From Anaerolineae bacterium (GTDB lineage: Bacteria; Chloroflexota; Anaerolineae; Aggregatilineales; Phototrophicaceae), in assembly GCA_025454525.1 (NCBI GenBank), contig JALOOG010000036.1, forward strand, positions 1 to 34,901: a stretch of DNA of 34,901 bases, written 5' to 3'. The notes beneath the pieces were generated by a model. It ran no database searches, was not told where the DNA came from, and saw only the letters and a list, made by a program, of their open reading frames with translations. Below, piece after piece: positions 9,116 through 17,414 of this stretch. Position numbers and translations under genes: made by a program. Each line of letters starts with the position of its first letter. Within the stretch, counting starts at the first letter, position 1.

Positions 9116-9478
9116 ATGCGTATTTTGGTGATCGATGATGATGCCAACATTCGGGAAATTATCCGCTATTATTTAGACAAAACCGGACATCAAGTAAGCG
9201 AGGCCGAATCGCCGCGTGCGGCACGTCGCTATTTCAATCAAGAATTGGCCTTTGAACTTCTCTTAATGGATACTCATTTTATCGAAGGCCCCAGTTGGCC
9301 CTTTTTAGCAGAATTAAAGGAGCGTTACCCACGTTTGCCGATTGTGATGATGACCGCTATGCCGACCGATGAATGGTGCGTGTTATGCGATCAACATGGC
9401 GCGGACGGCAAACTGACCGGACTTTCATCGGATGAGCTGTATGCCACCCTCCGCTTATCGCGGGATCTAAAACAATAA
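9116..9478 (+). CDS. Stand-alone receiver-domain protein
   Basis: 120 residues: 'M-R-I-L-V-I-D-D-D-A-N-I-R-E-I-I' supplies the acidic pocket Asp7-Asp9, Asp52 in 'L-L-L-M-D-T-H-F' is the phospho-acceptor and 'V-M-M-T-A-M' supplies the switch Thr. The conserved Lys would be the one in 'A-D-G-K-L', and it lacks the following Pro. No output domain is present. It is divergent from the Rcp1-like gene (about 270 bases between starts), so the two receivers may act in one phosphorelay or share control. No partner kinase is visible. Confidence 0.82.
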   Translation: MRILVIDDDANIREIIRYYLDKTGHQVSEAESPRAARRYFNQELAFELLLMDTHFIEGPSWPFLAELKERYPRLPIVMMTAMPTDEWCVLCDQHGADGKLTGLSSDELYATLRLSRDLKQ

Positions 9479-9548
9479 GACTGGGCCGCTAAGCCACGAT
9501 CGTGCTGACTGATTTGAACGGGATTCCCCTCACTTCTCGCTTAAACCC

Positions 9549-9576
9549 TTGACAGCCTTAGTTGACCTGATACAAT
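9549..9576 (+). promoter_or_regulatory. Sigma-70 promoter of tRNA-Phe
   Basis: TTGACA (9549-9554) is a perfect -35 box. A 16-base spacer leads to TACAAT (9571-9576), a 5 of 6 match to the -10 consensus. The tRNA begins 16 bases downstream. Confidence 0.8.
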
Positions 9577-9591
9577 ACCGCTATCACCAAC

Positions 9592-9664
9592 GCCTCGGTA
9601 GCTCAGTTGGTAGAGCACTGCACTGAAAATGCAGGTGTCGCGGGTTCGAGCCCCGCCTGAGGCA
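9592..9664 (+). tRNA. tRNA-Phe (GAA)
   Basis: A complete cloverleaf can be drawn: acceptor GCCTCGG/CTGAGGC (one G-U), D stem GCTC/GAGC, anticodon stem CTGCA/TGCAG with loop CTGAAAA (anticodon GAA), five-base variable loop, T stem GCGGG/CCCGC with TTCGAGC, and discriminator A. The CCA end is not encoded. It has its own promoter and terminator. Confidence 0.97.
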
Positions 9665-9665
9665 A

Positions 9666-9692
9666 AACCCGACTCCCAAAGTCGGGTTTTTT
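9666..9692 (+). terminator. Intrinsic terminator after tRNA-Phe
   Basis: AACCCGACT (9666-9674) pairs perfectly with AGTCGGGTT (9680-9688) around a five-base loop, with a T-run at 9687-9692. Confidence 0.92.
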
Positions 9693-9722
9693 GATCCAGC
9701 GATCCCCCCTCCGCGCACAACT

Positions 9723-9751
9723 TTGATCTTATGCTAGAATGATTCTAGATT
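9723..9751 (+). promoter_or_regulatory. Candidate promoter with embedded palindrome
   Basis: TTGATC (9723-9728) and TAGATT (9746-9751) have a 17-base spacer. The spacer carries the inverted repeat CTAGAAT-G-ATTCTAG (9734-9748), seven perfect pairs around one base, a possible operator. The exported SH3 gene starts 38 bases downstream. Confidence 0.4.
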
Positions 9752-9788
9752 CTGCCGACTCGTGTTCGATTAGACAAAGGCAAGCGCG

Positions 9789-11495
9789 ATGAAAATCCCA
9801 CAGTTCTCCTTCCTACTCCTTTTGGCCGTTTTGGGGGTGGTGACATTCACAACCGCTCAACCTGCCGTCCCTGGTGGAAATGCCTGTACCGCCTTGGTGG
9901 AACAAGCATTGATCGATGTTGGCAACAACTGTAGCGACTTGGCGCGTAACAGCGGTTGCTATGGTTATAATCAAGTGAGCGCGAGTTTTGTCACGGAGGT
10001 CGCCGAAGATTTTTTTGATCAACCGGCGGATCGGGCAGACTTGATCAGCTTACAATCCATGCAAACCTCCCCCTTAGATCTAGACGGGCAAACTTGGGGA
10101 GTGGCCGTGCTGAATGTCCAAGCGAATGTGCCGAACACACTGCCTGGACAGGCCGTTACCCTCCTCTTATTCGGCGACACTGAGATCGAAAATGCGGTGG
10201 CTCCTGAGGCCGCGCTATTGCCAGTGGATCCGATTTCGGTGGTGGTACGCGCTAATCAAAACCGCGTGAACATGCGGAGCGGCCCCGGTAGTAATTTTAA
10301 CGTGATCGCCTCGATCCCCAACGGCACCGCGTTAGCCGTTGATGGGCGTGATGAGACTGGCACATGGGCGCGCGTCTCGTTTGACGATCAATTGGGTTGG
10401 ATTAGCACCACCTTGATCGCGGTGTCCGGTACAACCGCCCTTGACACCTTGCCGATCGTGACGGATAAGCTCAACACCCCTATGCAGGCCTTCTATTTCA
10501 CCACTGGCATCGGCGCAATCGATTGTGTGGAAGCGCCTAACGTGTTGGTGATCCAAAGTCCAGAAAATTTGACCGTGAACCTGACCGTGAACGGCGCGGA
10601 ATTTTCGATCGAATCGACCGCCGGCTTGTTTAGCACTCAAGATGACCTTGGCACACTCAAGGCGTTTGAGGTGATGTCTGAACAGATCGCGGATCTTGAT
10701 CTCACAGATGAAACTGCTTGCCGTCATACCCGGATGTTTATGTTGGATGGCGCGGCCAATCTCAACGAGGGCGAAATGCGTTTGCCTTTAGGACACCTTA
10801 GCCAACAGATCACCTGTCAGGATGCAGACGGCGCGCCTGTGTTTGTCTCGGAATGGGACACGCCGCAACGGATGAGCGAAAATGATCTCGCGCTGTATAC
10901 GAGTCTAGAGCTTGTGCCGGAAGATCTGTTGCATTACCCGATCCGCATCCCCAGTAATGCGGATATTGACGCGGCCTTAGCGACTCCAACCCCGCGTCCA
11001 CGCCCGACACTGCCCGCAGCGACTCGCGTCCCTGGTACCAGCGCTCCGCGTGCCACACCAGTCCCCGGTGTGAATCCGACCAATACCCCTCAAACGGGCG
11101 GTACGGTCAATTGTGGAGGTTTCCAACCGACTTCCCCGTTAGGTGGGGCCGGTGTCAACTTTGGGCCACAAGATTTTTACTGGGATCCGGTGAATGACCC
11201 CAACATCAGCGCCTATCAAGTGGATGTGCGCGCCGCCGATGGATCGGGTGGATTCTTGGTTCGCATCGGGGCAAATTCGACCACCGTGAACATCAATTTA
11301 CGCGATCGGCGTTTAGGTTTAGGCACGGATGTGATCTGGTTTGTACAGGCGTTGACCGGAAATAATGAGGCCGGCTTCAGCACGGTGTGTCAGACGGGGA
11401 GCGTCACCGTTTCGCGTCAAATGCCCCCGCCGGATTTGGCTTGCCGTGATCTGGGTGGGCGTTGGGACGGGAGTACCTGTAGCTATCAGAATTAA
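9789..11495 (+). CDS. Exported SH3-domain protein
   Basis: 568 residues with a signal peptide (MKIPQFSFLLLLAVLGVVTF, cleavage near TTAQ). Residues 30-140 hold a Cys-containing domain that starts 'A-C-T-A-L-V-E-Q-A-L', a pattern recurrent in Chloroflexota surface proteins. Residues about 150-215 are a bacterial SH3 domain ('V-N-M-R-S-G-P-G-S-N-F-N-V-I-A-S-I-P-N-G' ... 'G-W-I-S'). A beta-rich region lies at 220-385, then a Pro/Thr linker with T-P-T-P-R-P-R-P, then a C-terminal domain with Trp-rich strands and paired Cys, ending 'C-R-D-L-G-G-R-W-D-G-S-T-C'. It is probably secreted. Function beyond ligand or glycan binding cannot be said. It is monocistronic and the nearest downstream terminator is 250 bases beyond the stop. 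Confidence 0.78.
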   Translation: MKIPQFSFLLLLAVLGVVTFTTAQPAVPGGNACTALVEQALIDVGNNCSDLARNSGCYGYNQVSASFVTEVAEDFFDQPADRADLISLQSMQTSPLDLDGQTWGVAVLNVQANVPNTLPGQAVTLLLFGDTEIENAVAPEAALLPVDPISVVVRANQNRVNMRSGPGSNFNVIASIPNGTALAVDGRDETGTWARVSFDDQLGWISTTLIAVSGTTALDTLPIVTDKLNTPMQAFYFTTGIGAIDCVEAPNVLVIQSPENLTVNLTVNGAEFSIESTAGLFSTQDDLGTLKAFEVMSEQIADLDLTDETACRHTRMFMLDGAANLNEGEMRLPLGHLSQQITCQDADGAPVFVSEWDTPQRMSENDLALYTSLELVPEDLLHYPIRIPSNADIDAALATPTPRPRPTLPAATRVPGTSAPRATPVPGVNPTNTPQTGGTVNCGGFQPTSPLGGAGVNFGPQDFYWDPVNDPNISAYQVDVRAADGSGGFLVRIGANSTTVNINLRDRRLGLGTDVIWFVQALTGNNEAGFSTVCQTGSVTVSRQMPPPDLACRDLGGRWDGSTCSYQN

Positions 11496-11519
11496 GCATA
11501 CCACCGTGTGGAGCGATTA

Positions 11520-11774
11520 AAAGTCAAGCAGGGCAGCTCTTTTTCCCAGATAACAGGGATCAAAGGGTTGCCCTAGCTTCAAATGCCATAACCAAACACT
11601 TCTGCATCTCGCTAATTTCCCTTCCCATGGAGACACCCTGATTTTATGCGGGCCAGTTCACGCCATGTACATGGCGGTCGCTAGAGTCGGGGTGTACGCA
11701 AGCCAATTTCTTGTACCTACTTTCGCTGGACAAAGCGATGAACGGGATGAGTATCTTCGCTCATCCCGTCTTTT
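11520..11774 (+). ncRNA. Candidate structured RNA or long structured 3' UTR
   Basis: This gene-free stretch folds into three ordered elements on the plus strand. Hairpin 1 (11526-11579) has AAGC-AGGGCA against TGCCCT-A-GCTT, with an inner stem around CCC/GGG. Hairpin 2 (11633-11695) has ACACCC against GGGTGT, enclosing CGCCATG-TA-CATGGCG (11661-11676). The third is a terminator at 11742-11774. I matched none of the signatures of tmRNA, RNase P RNA, SRP RNA or a T-box. It could be an independent small RNA or the 3' end of the SH3 messenger. Confidence 0.35.
11742..11774 (+). terminator. Intrinsic terminator between convergent genes
   Basis: ACGGGATGAG (11742-11751) pairs perfectly with CTCATCCCGT (11760-11769) around an eight-base loop, followed by CTTTT on the plus strand. 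The hairpin could also serve the minus-strand lipoprotein gene, but there is no T-run on that side. Confidence 0.75.
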
Positions 11775-11785
11775 GGATCCTCGGT

Positions 11786-12964
11786 CTAATTTTGGGTCAC
11801 AGTCACCTCATACAAGGCGCTGTTATTCACCTCGCTGACTTCTTCCACCTGATTGTTGATGTCCGCACGGGCTTGAATCGTGTAACTTCCCGCGGCGTTA
11901 AAGGTCAGATCTAACGGGATCGTGATGCTCTCGTTTTGGCGCAATCCGCTAATCTGAATATCGATCGGGTTTTGGCCCGTGATCTGAACGCGCATAGTAA
12001 AGCTGGGAGTACGACGTGCGCCCGTGTTGGTCACAATAAAGGTGTATTGTTCGGTAACACTGGTTTGACCGGACATAATCAAGACATCGGTTTCCCCTAC
12101 GATGCTGGTGATCACCAGATCCGACGGCGTGGGAGTCGGCGCATTGGTCATGGTCGCACTCGGAATCGGGGTGATCGTCGGAGTCCAAGTGGCGGTCGGT
12201 TGATTCAGCGGAGTCGGTGAGGCTGGCGCGGCCACGACAGGAATACTTTGGCAATTTCCGTAAAGCGTGGTGAATTGCGCGCTGATCCAACCGATACTCG
12301 TGCCGGAACGCACTTGCCACCAACTATTATCCCCCAACCGTCCGGTTAATGGGATCTGTTCGCCCGCGGGCAAGGTGCGGATCACGCTAAAGGTGGTGTT
12401 GGGGCCTTGGCGCATGTTCAGGCCCGTATTGACCAAGGCCCGACAAGTGGGATCATTCGGATCGATCACTGGGCCGGAACTCCCTCCGCCAGAAGTCCCG
12501 CCGCCCGCAGACGGCGTAGAGGTCGGGGCGCTAGGTGAACCGACCACGATCTGAATTTCAGCGGGATCGCTCACCACCGAAGCGCGATACGCCAACACGC
12601 GCAAGGTGACATTGCCTTGGGTGGTGGGGGTGTAATCCAAGACGGCGCTAAAAGTGCGTTGTCCGGCGGCGGTTTCGGAGGAGACCGTTTTGACGATCTG
12701 CCCATTGGCAAACAATTGTACACGGGTGACACCGACTTCATCGGTTGCGGTTGCGCTCACCAACACCTGTTGATTCACCGGCACGGTGCGCCCGTTTTCC
12801 GGCGAATCGATGCGAATGGTGGGTTTACCGGCCGCCTGTTGCGGCGGGGTGGTATTGGTAGCGCGGACGGGTTGACGGGGGGTGTCATCCGCGCCTAAAT
12901 TACAACCAGTTAGAGATAACGTCAACAACAGGGTTAACGCGATCAAGCACAATTTAGCGCGCAT
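11786..12964 (-). CDS. Lipoprotein with Ig-like, SH3 and CARDB-like domains
   Basis: 392 residues. The signal peptide ends in lipobox L-T-G-C (Cys21). Residues 48-142 form an Ig-like domain ('I-D-S-P-E-N-G-R-T-V' ... 'V-Q-L-F-A-N-G'). Residues about 175-238 are a bacterial SH3 domain ('G-L-N-M-R-Q-G-P-N-T-T-F-S-V-I-R-T-L' ... 'G-W-I-S'). After a Pro/Thr linker, residues about 285-392 look like a CARDB adhesion module ('V-T-N-T-G-A-R-R-T-P-S-F' ... 'V-N-N-S-A-L-Y-E-V'). The order suggests a membrane-anchored adhesin or wall-binding scaffold. It converges on the exported SH3 gene across the structured RNA region. No partner is evident. Confidence 0.8.
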   Translation of the reverse strand: MRAKLCLIALTLLLTLSLTGCNLGADDTPRQPVRATNTTPPQQAAGKPTIRIDSPENGRTVPVNQQVLVSATATDEVGVTRVQLFANGQIVKTVSSETAAGQRTFSAVLDYTPTTQGNVTLRVLAYRASVVSDPAEIQIVVGSPSAPTSTPSAGGGTSGGGSSGPVIDPNDPTCRALVNTGLNMRQGPNTTFSVIRTLPAGEQIPLTGRLGDNSWWQVRSGTSIGWISAQFTTLYGNCQSIPVVAAPASPTPLNQPTATWTPTITPIPSATMTNAPTPTPSDLVITSIVGETDVLIMSGQTSVTEQYTFIVTNTGARRTPSFTMRVQITGQNPIDIQISGLRQNESITIPLDLTFNAAGSYTIQARADINNQVEEVSEVNNSALYEVTVTQN

Positions 12965-13029
12965 ACAGGCGATCCTTCCTCAAGTTAAGCTCATCCTGTT
13001 ATTTTAGCACACCCGCCCCGTGTCACAAT

Positions 13030-13578
13030 TCAACGCTTGCCCACCGCTTCCCCGTTGAGTAGATGACCGACCAACAATTTAAGGTACAAAACGGGAATCA
13101 GCCACGCCCAAGCGATCGGAAAAAATGACAAGGCTTGCTGGATCAAGATCGCGATCACCAACAATAAAAAGGCGATCGGGCGTTGCAAGTAGTGCGGACT
13201 CCAAACGATCATCGCGGTTGCCAACCACAAATACAGGTAAAAGATCAGCAATACCGACGCATCGACTCCGAACACAACCGCCAATAAAGTAAGATGAATC
13301 GCGTGGCCAGCATTAAACAAGAGATGATCCCGCGGGCGGGCTTCTGGGCCGTGATATTGACGCTTGGCGGCCTCCGTGGCATTGACCACCGCGCCGCCTA
13401 CCAAGTCTGCCGCTAAAATCAGCGCCACGATCCATTGAAGCGCATTCCATGTGACTTCAGCGCGCATCCCGATGATGATCATAAAAATCACCCCAACAAT
13501 CACCGCACACAGATCCAGGATTACCTCGCCACGGCTAGGGGATCGGCCTAATAAGAGATTTTCTAAACGTGCGTTCAT
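13030..13578 (-). CDS. Polytopic membrane protein, unknown function
   Basis: 182 residues with about five or six hydrophobic helices (near 20-38, 47-68, 92-106, 108-125, 134-150, 152-172) and a short basic N-terminus. A central 'K-R-Q-Y-H-G-P-E-A-R-P-R-D-H' loop and 'N-A-G-H-A-I-H-L' in the third helix are the only polar or His-rich motifs. I do not recognise the family. The start overlaps the thyX stop by four bases (ATGA), so it is translationally coupled to thyX and is the last gene of the operon. That position does not by itself point to a nucleotide-related role. Confidence 0.7.
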   Translation of the reverse strand: MNARLENLLLGRSPSRGEVILDLCAVIVGVIFMIIIGMRAEVTWNALQWIVALILAADLVGGAVVNATEAAKRQYHGPEARPRDHLLFNAGHAIHLTLLAVVFGVDASVLLIFYLYLWLATAMIVWSPHYLQRPIAFLLLVIAILIQQALSFFPIAWAWLIPVLYLKLLVGHLLNGEAVGKR

Positions 13579-14318
13579 TGGGAATCTTTTAAGCTAAACT
13601 GCTCAAATGCTTCGGCCGTCCACGGCAAAGCGGGCTTAAAAAACGTTTCGTAGATCGCTTTTGCGTATACTTGGATCTCGTATTGCGCGTCTGGGGCCAT
13701 GCGTAACCGCAAAAATTGCATCAAGTTATGAGCATCCACCTTAACCACCCACGTATAATAGATGCTAAAGCCCGGCAAGAATAAACGCGCCATTTCCCGC
13801 GCCACCCCTTGATCGATCGCCGCTTGATACAGTTTAAAGCCCGCGTCATAGTGCGCGATCAACTGTTCGGTAAGTTGTTGATCGACCTCATCCGGGACTT
13901 GGCCGTCACTGCCTTGTTTGTTGTCTTTGGCTTGCATCCGCCATAAGGTCGGCACGTAAAAATCGTCTTCTTCAAATTCGGTATATCGGCCCGATTGGGC
14001 GTTATACGAGGCCATGCGATGCCGCGCCCATTGCCACCACACGATCACCGGCGCACGCACCCGAAATTTAAACTCCACCATTTCAAATGGTGAGGTGTGA
14101 CGGTGTTTCATCAGATAAAACAACAATTTTTTATCTTTGTCAGCGCCTTTGCTCTCCCCTAAAAAGCTGACGCGGGCCGCGTTGACAATCGCGAGATCCC
14201 CGCTGATTTCGGTCAAGGGATGCGGCATCAGATCTACCAATTCGATCCACCCTTTGCCGTCCAAAAGTTCAATCCGTTTGCCGATCAAAAGTTCAATCTG
14301 TTTGCTGATCAACATCAT
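13575..14318 (-). CDS. thyX: Flavin-dependent thymidylate synthase
   Basis: 247 residues. ThyX makes dTMP from dUMP using FAD, NADPH and methylene-tetrahydrofolate. The family signature R-H-R-x7-S is present as R99-H100-R101 ... S109, in the larger motif R-H-R-M-A-S-Y-N-A-Q-S-G-R-Y. Conserved 'H-x-S-P-F-E' (residues 74-79) and 'A-R-x-x-L-P' (here 'A-R-L-F-L-P') also occur. The start follows the dut stop without a gap (stop 14319-14321, ATG 14316-14318), so dUTPase and ThyX, consecutive steps to dTMP, are coupled. A second Met follows immediately and could also be the start. No thyA is seen in the window. Confidence 0.95.
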   Translation of the reverse strand: MMLISKQIELLIGKRIELLDGKGWIELVDLMPHPLTEISGDLAIVNAARVSFLGESKGADKDKKLLFYLMKHRHTSPFEMVEFKFRVRAPVIVWWQWARHRMASYNAQSGRYTEFEEDDFYVPTLWRMQAKDNKQGSDGQVPDEVDQQLTEQLIAHYDAGFKLYQAAIDQGVAREMARLFLPGFSIYYTWVVKVDAHNLMQFLRLRMAPDAQYEIQVYAKAIYETFFKPALPWTAEAFEQFSLKDSQ

Positions 14319-14750
14319 CTAACTCCCAGTAGAGCCAAAGCCGCCCGATCCGCGTTCAGTCGGGGTGAGATTGCCCAATTCTGGTACGATCACGGGGGCC
14401 TGGGTGAAACACGGCACGATCAATAATTGGGCGACTTTTTGCCCTTGATCTATGCTGTAAGCTTGATCGCCGACATTCAACAAGATCAACTTGACCTCGC
14501 CCCGATAAGCGGAGTCGATTACGCCGCCCATGGTGTGCAGTCCGGCGACCGCCATACTCGACCGTTCCCGAATGATCCCAACATAGCCGAGCGGGATCTC
14601 TAAGTGTATTCCGGTCGCTAACATCGCACGTTGACCGGGGACAAGCGTGATCGCTTCTAATGAGAATAGGTCGTAACCCGCGTCACCTTGACGCGGCGCG
14701 GCGAATTTTAGCCCTAATTCGGTGAACTTGGGATCTAGATAAACACGCAT
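14319..14750 (-). CDS. dut: dUTP diphosphatase
   Basis: 143 residues from ATG 14750, preceded by GAGAGG seven bases upstream. An upstream in-frame start at 14804 would overlap the SDR gene and lacks a site. All five trimeric dUTPase motifs are present: D-A-G-Y-D-L (23-28), R-S-S-M-A (63-67), G-G-V-I-D-x2-Y-R-G (75-84, catalytic Asp79), G-Q-K-V-A-Q-L (103-109) and R-G-S-G-G-F-G-S-T-G (133-142). The enzyme hydrolyses dUTP to dUMP, which feeds ThyX encoded immediately downstream, and keeps uracil out of DNA. Confidence 0.95.
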   Translation of the reverse strand: MRVYLDPKFTELGLKFAAPRQGDAGYDLFSLEAITLVPGQRAMLATGIHLEIPLGYVGIIRERSSMAVAGLHTMGGVIDSAYRGEVKLILLNVGDQAYSIDQGQKVAQLLIVPCFTQAPVIVPELGNLTPTERGSGGFGSTGS

Positions 14751-14781
14751 TCGTTTCCTCTCTGCTTTGGCTAAGCTAAAT

Positions 14782-15546
14782 TTATTTGTATTGCCGTAAA
14801 GCACGCCGCCCGATCCAATTCGGGATCAAGACGTTGGCGATCACAATCAAGCGATCCAACCACCGGAAGATCACCCGCTTACGTCCGCGTTCGACCGCTT
14901 GCACAATGCCTTCAGCCACTTCAATCGCGCTCATGATCGGCAAACCGCCGCCAGATCGGCCACTTTTGCCGAGTCGTTTCTCGTTAAACTCGGTTTCGGT
15001 GCGCCCCACCAGCAGATCGATCACGCCGATGCCACGTTCTTCTAATTCTAAGCGGAGTGATTGTGCCAGACTACTCACGGCCGCTTTACTGGCCGCATAG
15101 GTGGCCGCATACGGTGATACCATGTTATACACGATTGATGAGACGATCGCGATCTGACCACCCGCACGCATCACCGGCACGGCCGCCCGCACACTGTGTA
15201 GAACGCCGTTGATATTGGTCTGTAAGACCGTTTCGATGTCCTCCCACGCCGAATCGACGATCCCACCGCGTTGACCGAGACCAGCATTAGCGATCAAGAT
15301 GTCTAAGCGGCCGAAGCGGCCGAGGGTTTCTCTTACGGCCCGATCCATATCAGAGCGCACATCCGCTTGAATGGCCAAAAAATCGCCGTGCGGTGCGGGT
15401 AATTGTAAGATCTCGCGTTGAAGTTCCGCTAGTTTATCGGCCCGGCGGGCTGTCCCTGCCACATGATAGCCACGGCGGGCAAAGGCCAAGGCCGTAGCAT
15501 ACCCGATCCCGCTAGATGCGCCCGTGATTAAAACGACTCTGCTCAT
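14782..15546 (-). CDS. Short-chain dehydrogenase/reductase
   Basis: 254 residues from ATG 15546. A GGGGACA site lies upstream, and the earlier ATG at 15561 overlaps that site. The cofactor-binding motif is T-G-A-S-S-G-I-G (residues about 7-14), followed by 'N-A-G' and the catalytic Ser with Y-x3-K ('Y-A-A-T-Y-A-A-S-K-A-A'). An R-R pair after the first Rossmann strand suggests NADPH preference. The C-terminal 'R-V-I-F-R-W-L-D-R-L-I' with a hydrophobic stretch resembles membrane-associated SDRs of the DltE/YqjQ type. Substrate is unknown. It lies between ftsI and dut, all on the minus strand. Confidence 0.88.
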   Translation of the reverse strand: MSRVVLITGASSGIGYATALAFARRGYHVAGTARRADKLAELQREILQLPAPHGDFLAIQADVRSDMDRAVRETLGRFGRLDILIANAGLGQRGGIVDSAWEDIETVLQTNINGVLHSVRAAVPVMRAGGQIAIVSSIVYNMVSPYAATYAASKAAVSSLAQSLRLELEERGIGVIDLLVGRTETEFNEKRLGKSGRSGGGLPIMSAIEVAEGIVQAVERGRKRVIFRWLDRLIVIANVLIPNWIGRRALRQYK

Positions 15547-15624
15547 AAGGTCTGTCCCCATTGGTGCGCTAAAACAGCCCCCAACTATACAATATCTAGA
15601 GGATCAACGGAATCGGGGACTCGA

Positions 15625-17397
15625 TTACCGATCGATATTGATGATCGCACCGCCTTCGGCTGCCAACGCATAACGAACATCATCCGTTGGGATCTCTAAC
15701 ATCAACACCAAGCGCTCCGCTAAACGGGCAAAGGTGGGCGCGGCGGTCTGACTGGCATAATAGCCATTGCGCGGCCGATCCAACTTGATCAAGATGCTCA
15801 ATTGCGGGTCATCCGCGGGCAAGAATCCGATAAAGGTCACGATCGAAAAGTTCGGATCATATTGCCCGGTCGGGAGCGGTATTTCGGCCGTTCCGGTTTT
15901 ACCGGCCACGGTGTAACCGGGGATGCGTGCTTCCTCATCTAGGCCGTTTTCGACCACCGTCACCATCATGTCGGTGACGATCCGGGACGTTTCACCGGAT
16001 AACACGCGGATCGTAGCGCTAGGTTCGATGTTGGTGATCGTGCCGTCCGCAGCCACAACTTGTTGCACGATGCGCGGCTGCATCATCAAGCCGCCATTGG
16101 CGATCGCGTTAAATGCGCTCAACATTTGCAGCGGCGTAACCGCCACACCTTGCCCATAGCTATTTGCGCCGAGGTCACTGGGACTCCAAGTGGGATCAAT
16201 GTTGGGGATCTTAAGCGTGCCGGGCGCTTCTCCTTGCAGATCGACTCCAGTACGTTGACCAAAGCCAAAGCGGGCCATCGTGCCGTAAAAGCGATCCATG
16301 CCCAACTGCTCTACAGCGATGGTGGCCGCGCCGATATTCAGCGAGTTCACGAGGATCTGCTCCACATCCACCACACCATAGGCTTGCCGATCCCAGTTGC
16401 GGATCTCGCGCCCACCGACATTTAGCGTCCCGGTGTCATTGTAGGTCCAGAGTGGGGTGATCACGCCTTGCTCTAAGCCCGCGGCCACGGTCATCACTTT
16501 AAACACCGATCCGGGTTCATACGGAATGGATACCGCCGGATTTTGGAACAGGCGCGGGTCATCGACCGCCTGATAATTGTTCGGATCATAGGTCGGCGCG
16601 TTGACCATCGCCAAAATATCCCCGTTGCGCGGATTCATCACGATGATCGTGCCGGAGGCCGCATCATATTGTTGTAAGGCGTTGAGTAACTCGGTTTCGG
16701 CCAAAAATTGAATATCGCGGTCTAAGGTCAACACGATGTCTGAACCGCGTAACAGGCGTTCATCGTCTTGCGGCACATCAAACGGGATATAACTCACCTG
16801 TTGTTCGCGTGTTTGCCCGGCGAGGATGTCTTGATAATAGGCTTCGATCCCCTCATAACCGCGAAAATCATCGCGATCCCCTCCCACAAAGCCGATCACC
16901 TGTCCGGTGAGCGCACCTTGTGGATAATAGCGCAAGGGGATCGGTTCAGCGTTGACTCCGCCTAATTCCGCTTGATCCACTTGCCGCCATTTTTCCGGAA
17001 TCACATTGGTCGCGACCAGTTCCCACGGGTTATCGCTGTAGACGATGTTACGCACATTCAACGGGTCTAATTGTAGGATCGCGGTCAATTGTGCGATCGT
17101 GCGATTCGGATCCGAAACCAAATTCGGGCTGATGCCGATGCGGTATTGTAAGGTATTCACCGCCAACGGTTGACCATTGCGATCGTAGATCGTGCCACGG
17201 GCGGCAATTTCACGGCGGGAAGTGCCGTAATTGGCGTTGCGGGTCTGTTCCACATAAGCCGCCACACGCGGATCTTGAGGGGCCTGAAACAAGATCATCC
17301 GCACGATCAAGATCACACAAGCGGCCAGCAAAATCGCCACGATCACCGGCAAGCGTTGGCGTAAAGTCTCTTGTTGTACACTGGTGGTAGCCTGCAT
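15625..17397 (-). CDS. ftsI: Peptidoglycan transpeptidase FtsI/PBP2-type
   Basis: 590 residues from ATG 17397, chosen because AGGAG precedes it; an upstream GTG at 17418 overlaps the ftsL-like stop. One N-terminal membrane helix (about 16-37) is followed by the PBP dimerisation domain ('R-G-T-I-Y-D-R-N-G' at 68-76) and a transpeptidase domain with S297-V-F-K300 (acyl Ser), S352-L-N354 and K500-T-G502. It crosslinks septal peptidoglycan. There is no PASTA domain in this copy. It is in an operon with the ftsL-like gene and rsmH, as in the classical dcw cluster, but mraY and the mur genes do not follow. Confidence 0.93.
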   Translation of the reverse strand: MQATTSVQQETLRQRLPVIVAILLAACVILIVRMILFQAPQDPRVAAYVEQTRNANYGTSRREIAARGTIYDRNGQPLAVNTLQYRIGISPNLVSDPNRTIAQLTAILQLDPLNVRNIVYSDNPWELVATNVIPEKWRQVDQAELGGVNAEPIPLRYYPQGALTGQVIGFVGGDRDDFRGYEGIEAYYQDILAGQTREQQVSYIPFDVPQDDERLLRGSDIVLTLDRDIQFLAETELLNALQQYDAASGTIIVMNPRNGDILAMVNAPTYDPNNYQAVDDPRLFQNPAVSIPYEPGSVFKVMTVAAGLEQGVITPLWTYNDTGTLNVGGREIRNWDRQAYGVVDVEQILVNSLNIGAATIAVEQLGMDRFYGTMARFGFGQRTGVDLQGEAPGTLKIPNIDPTWSPSDLGANSYGQGVAVTPLQMLSAFNAIANGGLMMQPRIVQQVVAADGTITNIEPSATIRVLSGETSRIVTDMMVTVVENGLDEEARIPGYTVAGKTGTAEIPLPTGQYDPNFSIVTFIGFLPADDPQLSILIKLDRPRNGYYASQTAAPTFARLAERLVLMLEIPTDDVRYALAAEGGAIINIDR

Positions 17398-17414
17398 GTG
17401 CGTTCTCCTGTTGT

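Noticed and set aside
11520-11774. tmRNA, RNase P RNA or SRP RNA
   Set aside because: None of their conserved core sequences was found on either strand.
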